Source of the DNA: RPQJ01 sp963754535
GTDB taxonomy: Bacteria; Pseudomonadota; Gammaproteobacteria; Steroidobacterales; Steroidobacteraceae
Assembly: GCA_963754535.1 (NCBI GenBank)
Contig: CAVWGG010000021.1
Location: 1-64,000, forward strand
DNA: 64,000 nt
Direction: 5' to 3'
Shown: in pieces, positions 36,063-43,762 of the stretch
Layout of the letters: each line of letters opens with the position of its first letter
How positions within the stretch are numbered: position 1 is the first letter of the stretch
The notes under the pieces: generated by a model
The model's input: only the letters and a program-made list of their open reading frames with translations
What the model was told of the DNA's origin: nothing
Databases searched by the model: none
Position numbers and translations under genes: made by a program

Positions 36063-36692
36063 ATGAGCACTGCCGACCGCAAACCGCTGGGGCCGCTGCC
36101 GACCCTGATCTTCAGCTCGCGTTGGCTGCAGCTGCCGCTCTACCTTGGCCTCATCGTCGCGCAGGGCGTCTACGTCTTCCTGTTCCTCAAGGAACTGTGG
36201 CACCTGATCCACTCGGCGCCGACGCTGACCGAGCAGTCGATCATGCTGATCGTGCTGGGCCTGATCGACGTGGTGATGATCTCGAACCTGCTGGTGATGG
36301 TGATCGTTGGCGGTTACGAGACCTTCGTGTCGCGCCTGGACCTGCAAGGACATCCCGACCAGCCCGAGTGGCTCAGCCACGTCAACGCGAGCGTGCTGAA
36401 GGTGAAGCTCGCGATGGCGATCATCGGCATCAGCTCGATCCACCTGCTCAAGACGTTCATCGAGGCCGGCATGATCGGCGGCATGCCGCTGTGCGGAACG
36501 ACCGCCGCACTCGAGGCTGCGCAGGCGTTGAGCGCGGCGGGCTCCTACGGCAAGGGCTGCACGCAAGTCACGTCCGAAGGCGTCATGTGGCAGACCATCA
36601 TCCACTCCGTGTTCATTCTTTCTGCGCTAGGCATCGCCTGGACCGATCGCATCATGGCGCAGGGCGGCAGCGCACCCCGCAAGGCGCACTGA
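36063..36692 (+). CDS. UPF0114 / TIGR00645 family membrane protein (YqhA-like)
   Basis: The 209-residue protein has four membrane segments. The family pattern is FSSRWLQLPLYLGLIVAQGVYV (18-39), then GLIDVVMISNLLVMVIVGGYETFVSRL, then HVNASVLKVKLAMAIIGISSIHLLK. The function of this widespread family is not established; it is an inner-membrane protein. An insertion (MIGGMPLCGTTAALEAAQALSAAGSYGKGC) between the last two helices carries two cysteines. The ATG at 36063 fits the conserved N-terminus; an upstream in-frame extension is rejected. A short membrane protein gene follows after 10 nt. Confidence 0.9.
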   Translation: MSTADRKPLGPLPTLIFSSRWLQLPLYLGLIVAQGVYVFLFLKELWHLIHSAPTLTEQSIMLIVLGLIDVVMISNLLVMVIVGGYETFVSRLDLQGHPDQPEWLSHVNASVLKVKLAMAIIGISSIHLLKTFIEAGMIGGMPLCGTTAALEAAQALSAAGSYGKGCTQVTSEGVMWQTIIHSVFILSALGIAWTDRIMAQGGSAPRKAH

Positions 36693-36702
36693 GCATCCGC
36701 GC

Positions 36703-36975
36703 GTGACGGGCACCGTCGCCTACCTGGTCGCCATCGGCGTCACGTTCGTCATCAACGTGCCGTTCGGTTACTGGCGGGCCGGGGTGCGCAAGTTTTCGCC
36801 GCGGTGGTTCGTGGCGGTGCATGCGGCGGTGCCGATGGTGATCGCGTTGCGTTTGGCGCTCGGGCTGCCGTTCCGCTGGAGCATGTTCCCGCTCTTCGTC
36901 GCCGCGTACTTCGGCGGCCAGTACGTCGGCAGCCGGCTGCGCCCGCCGCGCGAGGCTCAGCCCAACCGCCCGTAA
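36703..36975 (+). CDS. Small membrane protein of unknown function
   Basis: The 90-residue protein has about three hydrophobic helices (VAYLVAIGVTFVINVPFGYW, HAAVPMVIALRLALGLPF, MFPLFVAAYFGGQYVGSRL) and a basic, Pro-rich tail. FGYWRAGVRKFSPRWFVAVH is a recognisable conserved stretch in uncharacterised small proteins. It starts at GTG 36703 just after the YqhA-like gene, so the two are probably cotranscribed. Its last 19 bases overlap the convergent aldolase gene. No function can be assigned. Confidence 0.7.
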   Translation: MTGTVAYLVAIGVTFVINVPFGYWRAGVRKFSPRWFVAVHAAVPMVIALRLALGLPFRWSMFPLFVAAYFGGQYVGSRLRPPREAQPNRP

Positions 36976-37592
36976 TCGGTGAACTTGGCGACCACCTTCT
37001 GGATCTCGGCGTCGTCGAGCAGCTGCGGCACGAGCCCCGCTGAGAGCATCGAGAGATATTCGCCCGCCAGGTTCTCGACCTCGACGGCCACCGCATGGGC
37101 GCGTGCCAGCGTGTTGCCGATCGCCATCACGCCGTGATTGCCGAGCAGGCATGCACGCCGGCCCTCGAGTCCGCGCACTGCGGATTCGGCCAGTTCCGCC
37201 GTGCCGAACGTCGCGTATGGCATGCAGCGTACGTCGCCACCGGCAAGCGCGATCATGTAATGGAACGGCGGAATGCCACGACCCGCGGCTGCGAGCGCCG
37301 TCGCGCGCGGGCTGTGCGTGTGGACGATCGCAAAGACGTCCGGGCGCGCGCGATAGATGGCGGCGTGCATGCGCCATTCGGACGACGGCCGCGGCTCGGT
37401 GGCAGTCACCGGCGCATCGAGCGGCAACGTGACGATCTGCGCAGGCACCAGCTCACGGTACGGGATGCCAGCGGGCGTGATCGCGAAACCATCCGCCACC
37501 CGGCAGGACACGTTGCCCGATTTATTGGGCACCATGCCCGCGTCGTCGAGCGCGTGCGTGACGGCAATGATCTCTTCGCGATGGCCATGCAT
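36957..37592 (-). CDS. Class II aldolase (FucA/Ald2-like), probable 5-methylthioribulose-1-phosphate aldolase
   Basis: This 211-residue zinc aldolase aligns closely by eye with fuculose-1-phosphate aldolase: NKSGNVSCRV (23-32), ITPAGIPYREL, SSEWRMH with catalytic Glu72, and zinc ligands HTH (His91, His93) and NHGV (His153). E. coli FucA has Glu73, His92, His94 and His155. The family also includes MtnB dehydratases, but the FucA-type pattern is closer. Position decides the likely job: it is the last gene of mtnP-mtnA-aldolase with 11-nt spacing. In the DHAP shunt the aldolase cleaves methylthioribulose 1-phosphate to DHAP and methylthioacetaldehyde. No fucose genes are nearby. Confidence 0.85.
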   Translation of the reverse strand: MHGHREEIIAVTHALDDAGMVPNKSGNVSCRVADGFAITPAGIPYRELVPAQIVTLPLDAPVTATEPRPSSEWRMHAAIYRARPDVFAIVHTHSPRATALAAAGRGIPPFHYMIALAGGDVRCMPYATFGTAELAESAVRGLEGRRACLLGNHGVMAIGNTLARAHAVAVEVENLAGEYLSMLSAGLVPQLLDDAEIQKVVAKFTDYGRLG

Positions 37593-37603
37593 GCCCGCTG
37601 CCC

Positions 37604-38701
37604 TCAGTGTCTTTCGCGCCCGGGATAAAGCGCGGCCAGGCCCGCGCGACTGGCGGTTGTCACGCCGCGTTCGGTGATGATGCCGGTGATGAGCCGCGCG
37701 GGCGTGACGTCGAACCCGGGATTGCGCACGTGGCTGCCGGGCGCGACGACCTCCACTTCCTCGAGGTTGCCGCCGGCCGTGCGCCCACGCATGTGCGTGA
37801 CTTCGCGCGAGGACCGCTCCTCGATCGGCACCTGGCGCACGCCTTCGTCCAGTGTCCAGTCGATCGTCGAGAACGGCAGCGCCGCATAGAACGGCACGCC
37901 GTTGTCGTGGGCGGCAAGCGCCTTGAGGTACGTGCCGATCTTGTTGGCGACGTCGCCCGTGGCCGTCGTCCGGTCGCTGCCGACGATGCAGACGTCGACC
38001 TCGCCCCGCTGCAGCAGGTGACCGCCCGCGTTGTCGGTGATCACCGTGTATGGCACGCCGTGCGCGCCGAGCTCGAAGGCCGTGAGGAAGGCGCCCTGGC
38101 TGCGCGGCCGCGTTTCATCGACGTACACGTGCACCGGTAGCCCGGCCTCGTGCGCGGCATACGCCGGCGCGAGAGCCGTGCCCCAATCGACGCAGGCCAG
38201 CCAGCCGGCGTTGCAGTGCGTGAGGACGTTGACCGGCTTGCCGTTCCGGCCGAGCGCCAACTCAGCCAGCAACGCGAGACCGTGCCGTCCGATCGCTGCG
38301 CACGACGCGACGTCCTCCTCGGCGATGGCTGCGGCCTCGGCGTAGGCGTGCGCGGCCCGTTCGACCGGTGGCAGCGGCGCCACGGTGCGCCGCATACGCT
38401 CTGCCGCCCAACGCAGGTTGACCGCGGTCGGTCGCGTCGCGACCAGTGTCTCGATGGCGGCCACCAGGCTCGCATCGCTCGAATTCTCGCGCAGCGCCAG
38501 CGCCACGCCATAAGCCGCCGTCACACCGATCAACGGCGCGCCGCGCACCACCATGTCGCGGATTGCGCTTGCAGCATCGTCGACGCCGCGCAGCGTTCGC
38601 ACTTCGAACGCGAACGGCAGCAACGTCTGGTCGATGACCGCGATGTCGCCGCCGGCGTCGGCCTGCCAGATCGTGCGGAAAGACTGTCCGTTGACCCGCA
38701 T
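37604..38701 (-). CDS. mtnA: S-methyl-5-thioribose-1-phosphate isomerase
   Basis: MtnA converts 5-methylthioribose 1-phosphate to the ribulose isomer. The 365-residue protein has VVRGAPLIGVTAAYG (51-65), PTAVNLRWA, LTHCNAGWLA with catalytic Cys163, DETRPRSQGAFLTAFEL, DNAGGHLL and VGSDRTTATGDVANKIGTY with Asp243. These are the Cys/Asp pair of the isomerase, as distinct from the related eIF2B-type regulatory proteins. The ATG at 38701 is 13 nt after the mtnP stop. The open frame extends further upstream but only as a shadow of mtnP. Confidence 0.95.
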   Translation of the reverse strand: MRVNGQSFRTIWQADAGGDIAVIDQTLLPFAFEVRTLRGVDDAASAIRDMVVRGAPLIGVTAAYGVALALRENSSDASLVAAIETLVATRPTAVNLRWAAERMRRTVAPLPPVERAAHAYAEAAAIAEEDVASCAAIGRHGLALLAELALGRNGKPVNVLTHCNAGWLACVDWGTALAPAYAAHEAGLPVHVYVDETRPRSQGAFLTAFELGAHGVPYTVITDNAGGHLLQRGEVDVCIVGSDRTTATGDVANKIGTYLKALAAHDNGVPFYAALPFSTIDWTLDEGVRQVPIEERSSREVTHMRGRTAGGNLEEVEVVAPGSHVRNPGFDVTPARLITGIITERGVTTASRAGLAALYPGRERH

Positions 38702-38714
38702 GCGAGCGATCCGT

Positions 38715-39593
38715 TCAGGCGGGACGCAGCACGCGACCGGCGACCGTCTGCAGCTTCGCGACGAGCGCGGGATCGCGCACGCCCGGGTGCGTGAGGATCG
38801 CGCCGTCGAGTGCACGGTCGGACCCCACTGGGCACGGCACACGCTCCGCCGGAAAATCCCGGGCCAGCCGCGCGAACACTCGCTGCGCCTTGCCGTTGTT
38901 CTCCGCCATGACGCGCAGCAGGCTCGCGACGTCGACGGCGCCGTGCACCTCGTGCCAGCAGTCGTAGTCGGTCACCATGGCGATCACGGCATAGGTGATC
39001 TCGGCTTCGCGCGCGAGTTTGGCTTCCGGCATCGACGTCATGTGGATGATGTCGTAGCCGAGGCGCTGGTATGTCAGCGATTCCGGCAGTGTCGAAAACT
39101 GCGGCCCCTCCATGCACACGGCCACGCCGCCGCGCTGGTACGGAATGCCCTCGGCCTGGACGGCGCGCTCGATGCGGTCCTGCAGCGCCGGCCCCACCGG
39201 ATGCGCGAATGACACGTGCGCGACACAGCCGGTGCCGAAGAAGGTGCTGGCGCGGTGCACCGTGCGGTCGACGAAGTTGTCGACCAGGACGAACGTTCCC
39301 GGGCTAAGGGCGTCCTTGTACGAACCGCAGGCCGAGAACGACACCAGGTCCGTCACGCCGAGCTGCTTCATCGCGTCGACATTGGCGCGGTAATTGATCT
39401 CGTGGGGCGGTATGCGATGTCCGCGGCCGTGCCGCGGCAGGAAAACGACCTCGGTCGCCCCGACCCGCCCGATGCGCAGGGTGTCGGACGGCTCGCCCCA
39501 CGGCGTCACCACGGCCTGTTCGCGCACGTCCTCGATGCCGGGCAGATCGTAGACGCCCGACCCGCCGATGATCCCCAACACTGCCTTTGCCAT
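38715..39593 (-). CDS. mtnP: S-methyl-5'-thioadenosine phosphorylase
   Basis: MtnP splits 5'-methylthioadenosine with phosphate to adenine and methylthioribose 1-phosphate. The 292-residue protein has GIIGGSGVYDL (7-17), PRHGRGHRIPPHEINYRANVDAM, SACGSYKD, CMEGPQFSTLPES and TDYDCWHE with the purine-binding Asp. Its length and these blocks fit the MTA phosphorylase group rather than the shorter methylthioinosine phosphorylase of pseudomonads (about 245 residues). GGCAGGC abuts the ATG. It is the first gene of mtnP-mtnA-aldolase and is divergent from the GDPD gene, with a 118-bp spacer. Confidence 0.94.
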   Translation of the reverse strand: MAKAVLGIIGGSGVYDLPGIEDVREQAVVTPWGEPSDTLRIGRVGATEVVFLPRHGRGHRIPPHEINYRANVDAMKQLGVTDLVSFSACGSYKDALSPGTFVLVDNFVDRTVHRASTFFGTGCVAHVSFAHPVGPALQDRIERAVQAEGIPYQRGGVAVCMEGPQFSTLPESLTYQRLGYDIIHMTSMPEAKLAREAEITYAVIAMVTDYDCWHEVHGAVDVASLLRVMAENNGKAQRVFARLARDFPAERVPCPVGSDRALDGAILTHPGVRDPALVAKLQTVAGRVLRPA

Positions 39594-39711
39594 GCCTGCC
39601 GCCCTGCCATTGTGTTGGCTGCAGATTAAACGAGACCGCGTGCCACCGGGAGCCGGGGCTTTCCGCGCCCGGCCATGAGACCATGGGACATCCAGCCGAG
39701 GGACAGCAGTC

Positions 39712-40929
39712 ATGCATCGATACGCGACCTTGCTCATCGCCGCATCGGCCGCGCTCTCCGCGAGCGCCGGGGACGTCGTCGCGCCGCGCCCGGACCCACG
39801 ACCAGTTGCGCTCGTCGCCGGCCTCGAAGACGGCCCCCTGAAAAGGGAGCTGGCAGCCTGCATCGACGATCCGGTCCGCCGCACGTCGTTCTCGCTCGGC
39901 CATCGCGGCGCGCCGCTGCACTACCCCGAACACACGCGTGAATCGTACGTTGCGGCGGCCGCAATGGGCGCAGGAATCATCGAGTGCGACGTTACGTTCA
40001 CCCGCGACAAGCAGCTCGTCTGCCGGCACGCGCAGGACGACCTGCACACGACGACGGACATCCTGTTGACGCCCCTCGCTGCACGCTGCGTGCAACCTTT
40101 TCGTCCGGCGCAGTTCGACGCCCAGGGCGCGCTGGTCGTGCCCGCTGCGGCGGGGTGCCGCACGAGCGACATCACGCTCGCCGAATTCCGCACGCTGCGC
40201 GGCAAGCGGGACGGGTTTGACCCACGTGCGCGCAACGTCGAGGAGTACGTGTGGGGTGGCAAGGCGTCTTTCGACGCGCTCGGTCCCAGCACCGGCACGC
40301 TGATGTCGCATGCGGACAGCATCGCGCTGTTCCGGCAGCTGGGCGTGCAGATGGTCCCGGAGTTGAAGCAGCCCGTCGTCGACATGCCCTACGACGGCAT
40401 GACCCAGCCGCAGTTCGCGCAACGCCTGATCGACGATTACAAGACGGCGGGCGTGCCGCCGAGCGCGGTGTGGCCGCAATCGTTCAACCTGGCCGACATC
40501 CTGTACTGGATCGATCACGAACCCGGATTCGGGCGCCAGGCGGTCTATCTCGAGGACGCAGAAAGCGTGCAGCAGCTGCCGGATGCCGCCGAACTCAAAC
40601 ACTTGCATGCGCAAGGCGTCCGCATCTGGGCGCCGCCGCTGTTTGCCCTGCTGGCGCTCGACGCGCAGGGTGCGATCGTGCCGTCGCCAAGCGCGCGTGA
40701 CGCGCGGGCTGCCGGGCTCGAACTCGTTGCTTGGAGCCTCGAGCGCTCCGGCCCGCTCAGTCCCGGCCACAACGGCTGGTATTACCAGACCGTCGACGCC
40801 GCCCTGCGCAACGACAGCGATATGCTGAAAGTGCTCGACGTCCTGGCGCGGCAGGCCGAGGTGCGCGCCGTGTTCAGCGACTGGCCCGGCACCACGACGT
40901 TCTACGCCAACTGCACCGGCCTGAACTGA
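39712..40929 (+). CDS. Periplasmic glycerophosphodiester phosphodiesterase
   Basis: The 405-residue protein has a signal peptide (cleavage near ASAG, about 20). The GDPD catalytic set is visible: GHRGAPLHYPEHTRESY with His64, ECDV with Glu91 and Asp93, and CRHAQDDL with His106. GDPD enzymes hydrolyse deacylated phospholipids to glycerol 3-phosphate and an alcohol. That product could feed glpD elsewhere in this window, which is inference. A terminator-like hairpin follows the stop. Confidence 0.92.
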   Translation: MHRYATLLIAASAALSASAGDVVAPRPDPRPVALVAGLEDGPLKRELAACIDDPVRRTSFSLGHRGAPLHYPEHTRESYVAAAAMGAGIIECDVTFTRDKQLVCRHAQDDLHTTTDILLTPLAARCVQPFRPAQFDAQGALVVPAAAGCRTSDITLAEFRTLRGKRDGFDPRARNVEEYVWGGKASFDALGPSTGTLMSHADSIALFRQLGVQMVPELKQPVVDMPYDGMTQPQFAQRLIDDYKTAGVPPSAVWPQSFNLADILYWIDHEPGFGRQAVYLEDAESVQQLPDAAELKHLHAQGVRIWAPPLFALLALDAQGAIVPSPSARDARAAGLELVAWSLERSGPLSPGHNGWYYQTVDAALRNDSDMLKVLDVLARQAEVRAVFSDWPGTTTFYANCTGLN

Positions 40930-40933
40930 ACTC

Positions 40934-40969
40934 AGCGGGGCTCGCGGCCGGACTGACCGCGGCCCCGCT
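40934..40969 (+). terminator. Hairpin after the GDPD gene
   Basis: AGCGGGGC-T-CGCGG (40934-40947) pairs with CCGCGGCCCCGCT (40957-40969). This makes a 13-bp stem with one bulged T and a 9-nt loop, 5 nt after the stop. No T run follows, and a TAGAAT box (40969-40974) touches its 3' end, so a termination and promoter junction is likely. Confidence 0.6.
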
Positions 40970-41039
40970 AGAATGACCCGCCGGCCGGTGCGACGCATGT
41001 CCGCCGGCCTGCGCTTCCCCGAGCAACGCGAGAGCCGCC

Positions 41040-41531
41040 TTGAAAACCCTGCTGATCGTTTACCACTCGATGACCGGCGGCACGCGGCAGATGGCCGACG
41101 CCGCGGTACGAGGCGCGAACGCAGAGCCTGCCGTGCACACAGTGCTGCTCCGCGCGCAGGACGCGCAACCCGCAGACGTGCTCCGCGCCGACGGCTACCT
41201 CTTCGCGACGCCCGAAAACCTGGCCGCGATGAGCGGCCTGATGAAGGATTTCTTCGACCGCTCGTATTACGCGGCGCTCGACCAGGTCAATGGCAGGCCC
41301 TACGCCGCGATGGTCTGCGCGGGCAGTGACGGCCAGGGCGCGATCCGCCAATTGGAACGCATCGCGCTCGGGTGGCGGCTCAAGCCGGTCGCGCCGCCGG
41401 TGCTCGTCATTACGCATGCGCAATCCCCAACGGAGATCCTCCGGCCCAAGACCATCGGACCCGTGGACCAACAGCGTTGCGAGGAACTCGGCGGCACGCT
41501 GGCGGCCGGGATGGCCATGGGCTTGTTTTGA
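41040..41531 (+). CDS. Flavodoxin/NAD(P)H-dependent FMN reductase family protein
   Basis: The 163-residue, single-domain flavodoxin-like protein has the FMN phosphate loop YHSMTGGTRQMADA (8-21), then DGYLFATPENLAAMSGLMKDFFDR (about 51-74) and CAGSDGQGAIRQLERIA. It likely transfers electrons or reduces quinones or flavins in the cytoplasm. It starts at TTG 41040, with no strong ribosome site. Its stop lies 16 nt before the TRAP small-subunit ATG, so the three genes may be one unit from the TAGAAT box near 40969. Confidence 0.85.
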   Translation: MKTLLIVYHSMTGGTRQMADAAVRGANAEPAVHTVLLRAQDAQPADVLRADGYLFATPENLAAMSGLMKDFFDRSYYAALDQVNGRPYAAMVCAGSDGQGAIRQLERIALGWRLKPVAPPVLVITHAQSPTEILRPKTIGPVDQQRCEELGGTLAAGMAMGLF

Positions 41532-41547
41532 CTCGCGAACTGACTCG

Positions 41548-42099
41548 ATGAATTTCACCTACCGCTTCATCAAGAGCGTCGACGCCGTGAACGATTGGAT
41601 CGGCCGCACCGTCGCGTGGCTGACGCTCGGATGCGTGCTCACGTGTTTTGCCGTCGTCGTGCTGCGCTACGCGTTCAACTTCGGCTTCCCATGGATGCAG
41701 GAACTCTACGTCTGGCAGCACGCCGCGGTCTTCATGGCAGGCGCCGGCTACACGATGCTGCACCGCGGGCACGTCAACGTCGACGTCATGTACGGCAGGC
41801 TCGGCGACCGGGGCAAGGCGTGGATCGACATCCTCGGCACCCTCTTCTTCCTGTTTCCCTGGCTCGCGATCCTGGCCGTCACGTCGGCGCCGTTCGTGCT
41901 GTCCTCCTGGGGCATCCGCGAATCCTCGGCCACGGCGGACGGAATGCCCGGGCTGTACCTGCTGAAGTCGCTGTTGTGGGTGCTGTGCGCGTTGCTGTTC
42001 GTGCAGGGGCTCGCGCTGATCGCGCGGCGCTCGCTGTATCTCGCCGGCCACGCAATCGCCGATCACGACGAAGACAAGGTGACCGATGAGCGCCTTTAA
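41548..42099 (+). CDS. TRAP transporter small permease (DctQ type)
   Basis: The 183-residue protein with four membrane helices has the DctQ pattern RYAFNFGFPWMQELYVWQHAAVFMAGAGYTMLHRGHVNVDV (about 41-82). DctQ partners DctM to form the membrane part of a Na+-driven tripartite carrier. It is followed 24 nt downstream by the DctM gene. An earlier in-frame start would be antisense to nothing useful and is rejected in favour of ATG 41548. Confidence 0.93.
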   Translation: MNFTYRFIKSVDAVNDWIGRTVAWLTLGCVLTCFAVVVLRYAFNFGFPWMQELYVWQHAAVFMAGAGYTMLHRGHVNVDVMYGRLGDRGKAWIDILGTLFFLFPWLAILAVTSAPFVLSSWGIRESSATADGMPGLYLLKSLLWVLCALLFVQGLALIARRSLYLAGHAIADHDEDKVTDERL

Positions 42100-42123
42100 G
42101 CGACGCATCGGCGGGGACGCGCG

Positions 42124-43713
42124 ATGAACAGCGTGCTGATCGGGGAAGCGCTCTCCATCGCGATGTTCGCCGCCACAATCGGCGCCGTGCTGCTCGGTTA
42201 TCCCGTGGCCTTCACGCTCGCCGGCGTCGGGCTGGCTTTCGCGACGCTCGGGATCGTGCTCGGCGTGTTCGACGTCGCGATTCTCTCCGCCCTGGTCGGA
42301 CGCTACTTCGGCACGATGACCAACGAGACGCTGGTGGCCGTGCCGCTTTTCGTCTTCATGGGCGTGATGCTCGAACGCTCGAAGATCGCCGAAGCGTTGC
42401 TCACCACCATGGGCGAACTGTTCGGATCATTGCGCGGCGGCCTCGGGTATTCCGTGGTGATCGTCGGCGCGCTGCTCGCGGCCTCGACGGGCATCGTCGG
42501 CGCGACCGTCGTCACGATGGGACTGCTGTCGCTGCCCGCGATGATGCGCGCGGGTTACGACCCCAAGCTCGCCGCCGGCACGATCTGCGCGGCGGGCACG
42601 CTGGGCCAGATCATTCCACCGTCGACCGTGCTGATCTTCGTCGGCGACATCCTGCAGGGAGCCAATCAGCAGGCACAGCTCGAACTCGGCAACCTGTCGC
42701 CGGACCCGATATCGGTCGGGCAGCTGTTTGCCGGCGCCATGCTGCCGGGCCTGGTCCTGGTGGGGCTGTACCTGCTGTGGATCCTGGCGAAATCGATCTT
42801 CGATCCGCAGTCGTGCCCACCGCTCGCGATGAACGACGTCCAGCGCGCCGGCCTCGCCGGCCGCGTGCTGAAGGCATTGGCCCCGCCGCTGCTGCTGATC
42901 CTGTCCGTGCTCGGCTCCATCCTGGCGGGCATCGCGACACCGACGGAGTCGGCTTCCGTCGGCGCGGTCGGCGCGATGGCGCTCTCCGCGGCCAACCGCA
43001 GCTTCAGCCTGCCGATCCTGCGCGAGGTGATGCGGACGACGCTTTCTATCAGCTCGATGGTGTTCGTGATCCTGCTCGGCGCAAGCGTGTTCAGCCTCGT
43101 GTTCCGCGGACTCGGTGGCGAGAACCTGGTGCACGCGGCGCTGTCGTCACTGCCAGGCGGCACCTTCACCGCCGTGCTCGCCGTGATGCTGGTCATCTTC
43201 TTCCTGGGCTTCTTCCTCGACACGTTCGAGATCATCTTCGTCGTCGTGCCGATCGCGGCGCCGGCGCTGATCAAGATGGGTGTCGATCCGGTCTGGCTCG
43301 GCGTGATGATCGGCGTGAACCTGCAGACGAGCTTCCTGACGCCGCCTTTTGGCTTCGCGCTGTTCTACCTGCGCGGCGTGGCCGGGAAGATGCTCACGAC
43401 GCTCGACATCTACAAGGGCGCCCTGCCTTTCGTCGTGCTGCAGGTCATCGGCCTCAGCCTGCTCTGGGCGATGCCGGCTCTCGCGACCTACCTGCCGGAC
43501 CGCTTGTTCGCGGACGCAGCACCGTTGCAGGAAGACACGCGCGGCCCGAGCGCTCCGACGACACCGGCAGGCTCGCCGGTCGCGGACGATTTCGGCGAAC
43601 TGTTCGATGAGCCCGCGCGGGTTCAGCCTCGCCCCTACCAGGACGACCTGCAGGATCTGTTTCCGCCGGATGACGGCGACGCCAGCAAACAGGGCACGCC
43701 CGAAGGCCGCTGA
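42124..43713 (+). CDS. TRAP transporter large permease (DctM type) with acidic C-terminal tail
   Basis: The 529-residue transport subunit has about 12 membrane helices and DctM blocks: VAVPLFVFMGVMLERSKIAE, STGIVGATVVTMGLLSLPAMM, GTLGQIIPPSTVLIF and TPTESASVGAVGAM. Usual length is about 430-460. The extra sequence is a linker with DPQSCPPL and a 70-residue Pro/Asp tail that repeats a DD(F/L)xxLF motif (DDFGELFDEP and DDLQDLFPPD). The matching binding-protein gene is convergent rather than upstream, separated by a hairpin that overlaps this stop codon. Confidence 0.93.
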   Translation: MNSVLIGEALSIAMFAATIGAVLLGYPVAFTLAGVGLAFATLGIVLGVFDVAILSALVGRYFGTMTNETLVAVPLFVFMGVMLERSKIAEALLTTMGELFGSLRGGLGYSVVIVGALLAASTGIVGATVVTMGLLSLPAMMRAGYDPKLAAGTICAAGTLGQIIPPSTVLIFVGDILQGANQQAQLELGNLSPDPISVGQLFAGAMLPGLVLVGLYLLWILAKSIFDPQSCPPLAMNDVQRAGLAGRVLKALAPPLLLILSVLGSILAGIATPTESASVGAVGAMALSAANRSFSLPILREVMRTTLSISSMVFVILLGASVFSLVFRGLGGENLVHAALSSLPGGTFTAVLAVMLVIFFLGFFLDTFEIIFVVVPIAAPALIKMGVDPVWLGVMIGVNLQTSFLTPPFGFALFYLRGVAGKMLTTLDIYKGALPFVVLQVIGLSLLWAMPALATYLPDRLFADAAPLQEDTRGPSAPTTPAGSPVADDFGELFDEPARVQPRPYQDDLQDLFPPDDGDASKQGTPEGR

Positions 43714-43739
43714 ACAGGCGCCACACGCCGTTCAGCGGC
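43706..43739. terminator. Hairpin overlapping the dctM-type stop codon, between convergent TRAP genes
   Basis: GCCGCTGAAC (43706-43715) pairs with GTTCAGCGGC (43730-43739). Inside, GGCG pairs with CGCC around a CCACA loop, giving a 14-bp stem with one bulged A. It lies between the two convergent stops and could end transcription in both directions. Confidence 0.6.
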
Positions 43740-43762
43740 GGACTATCGCCGTCGCCCCGGCG

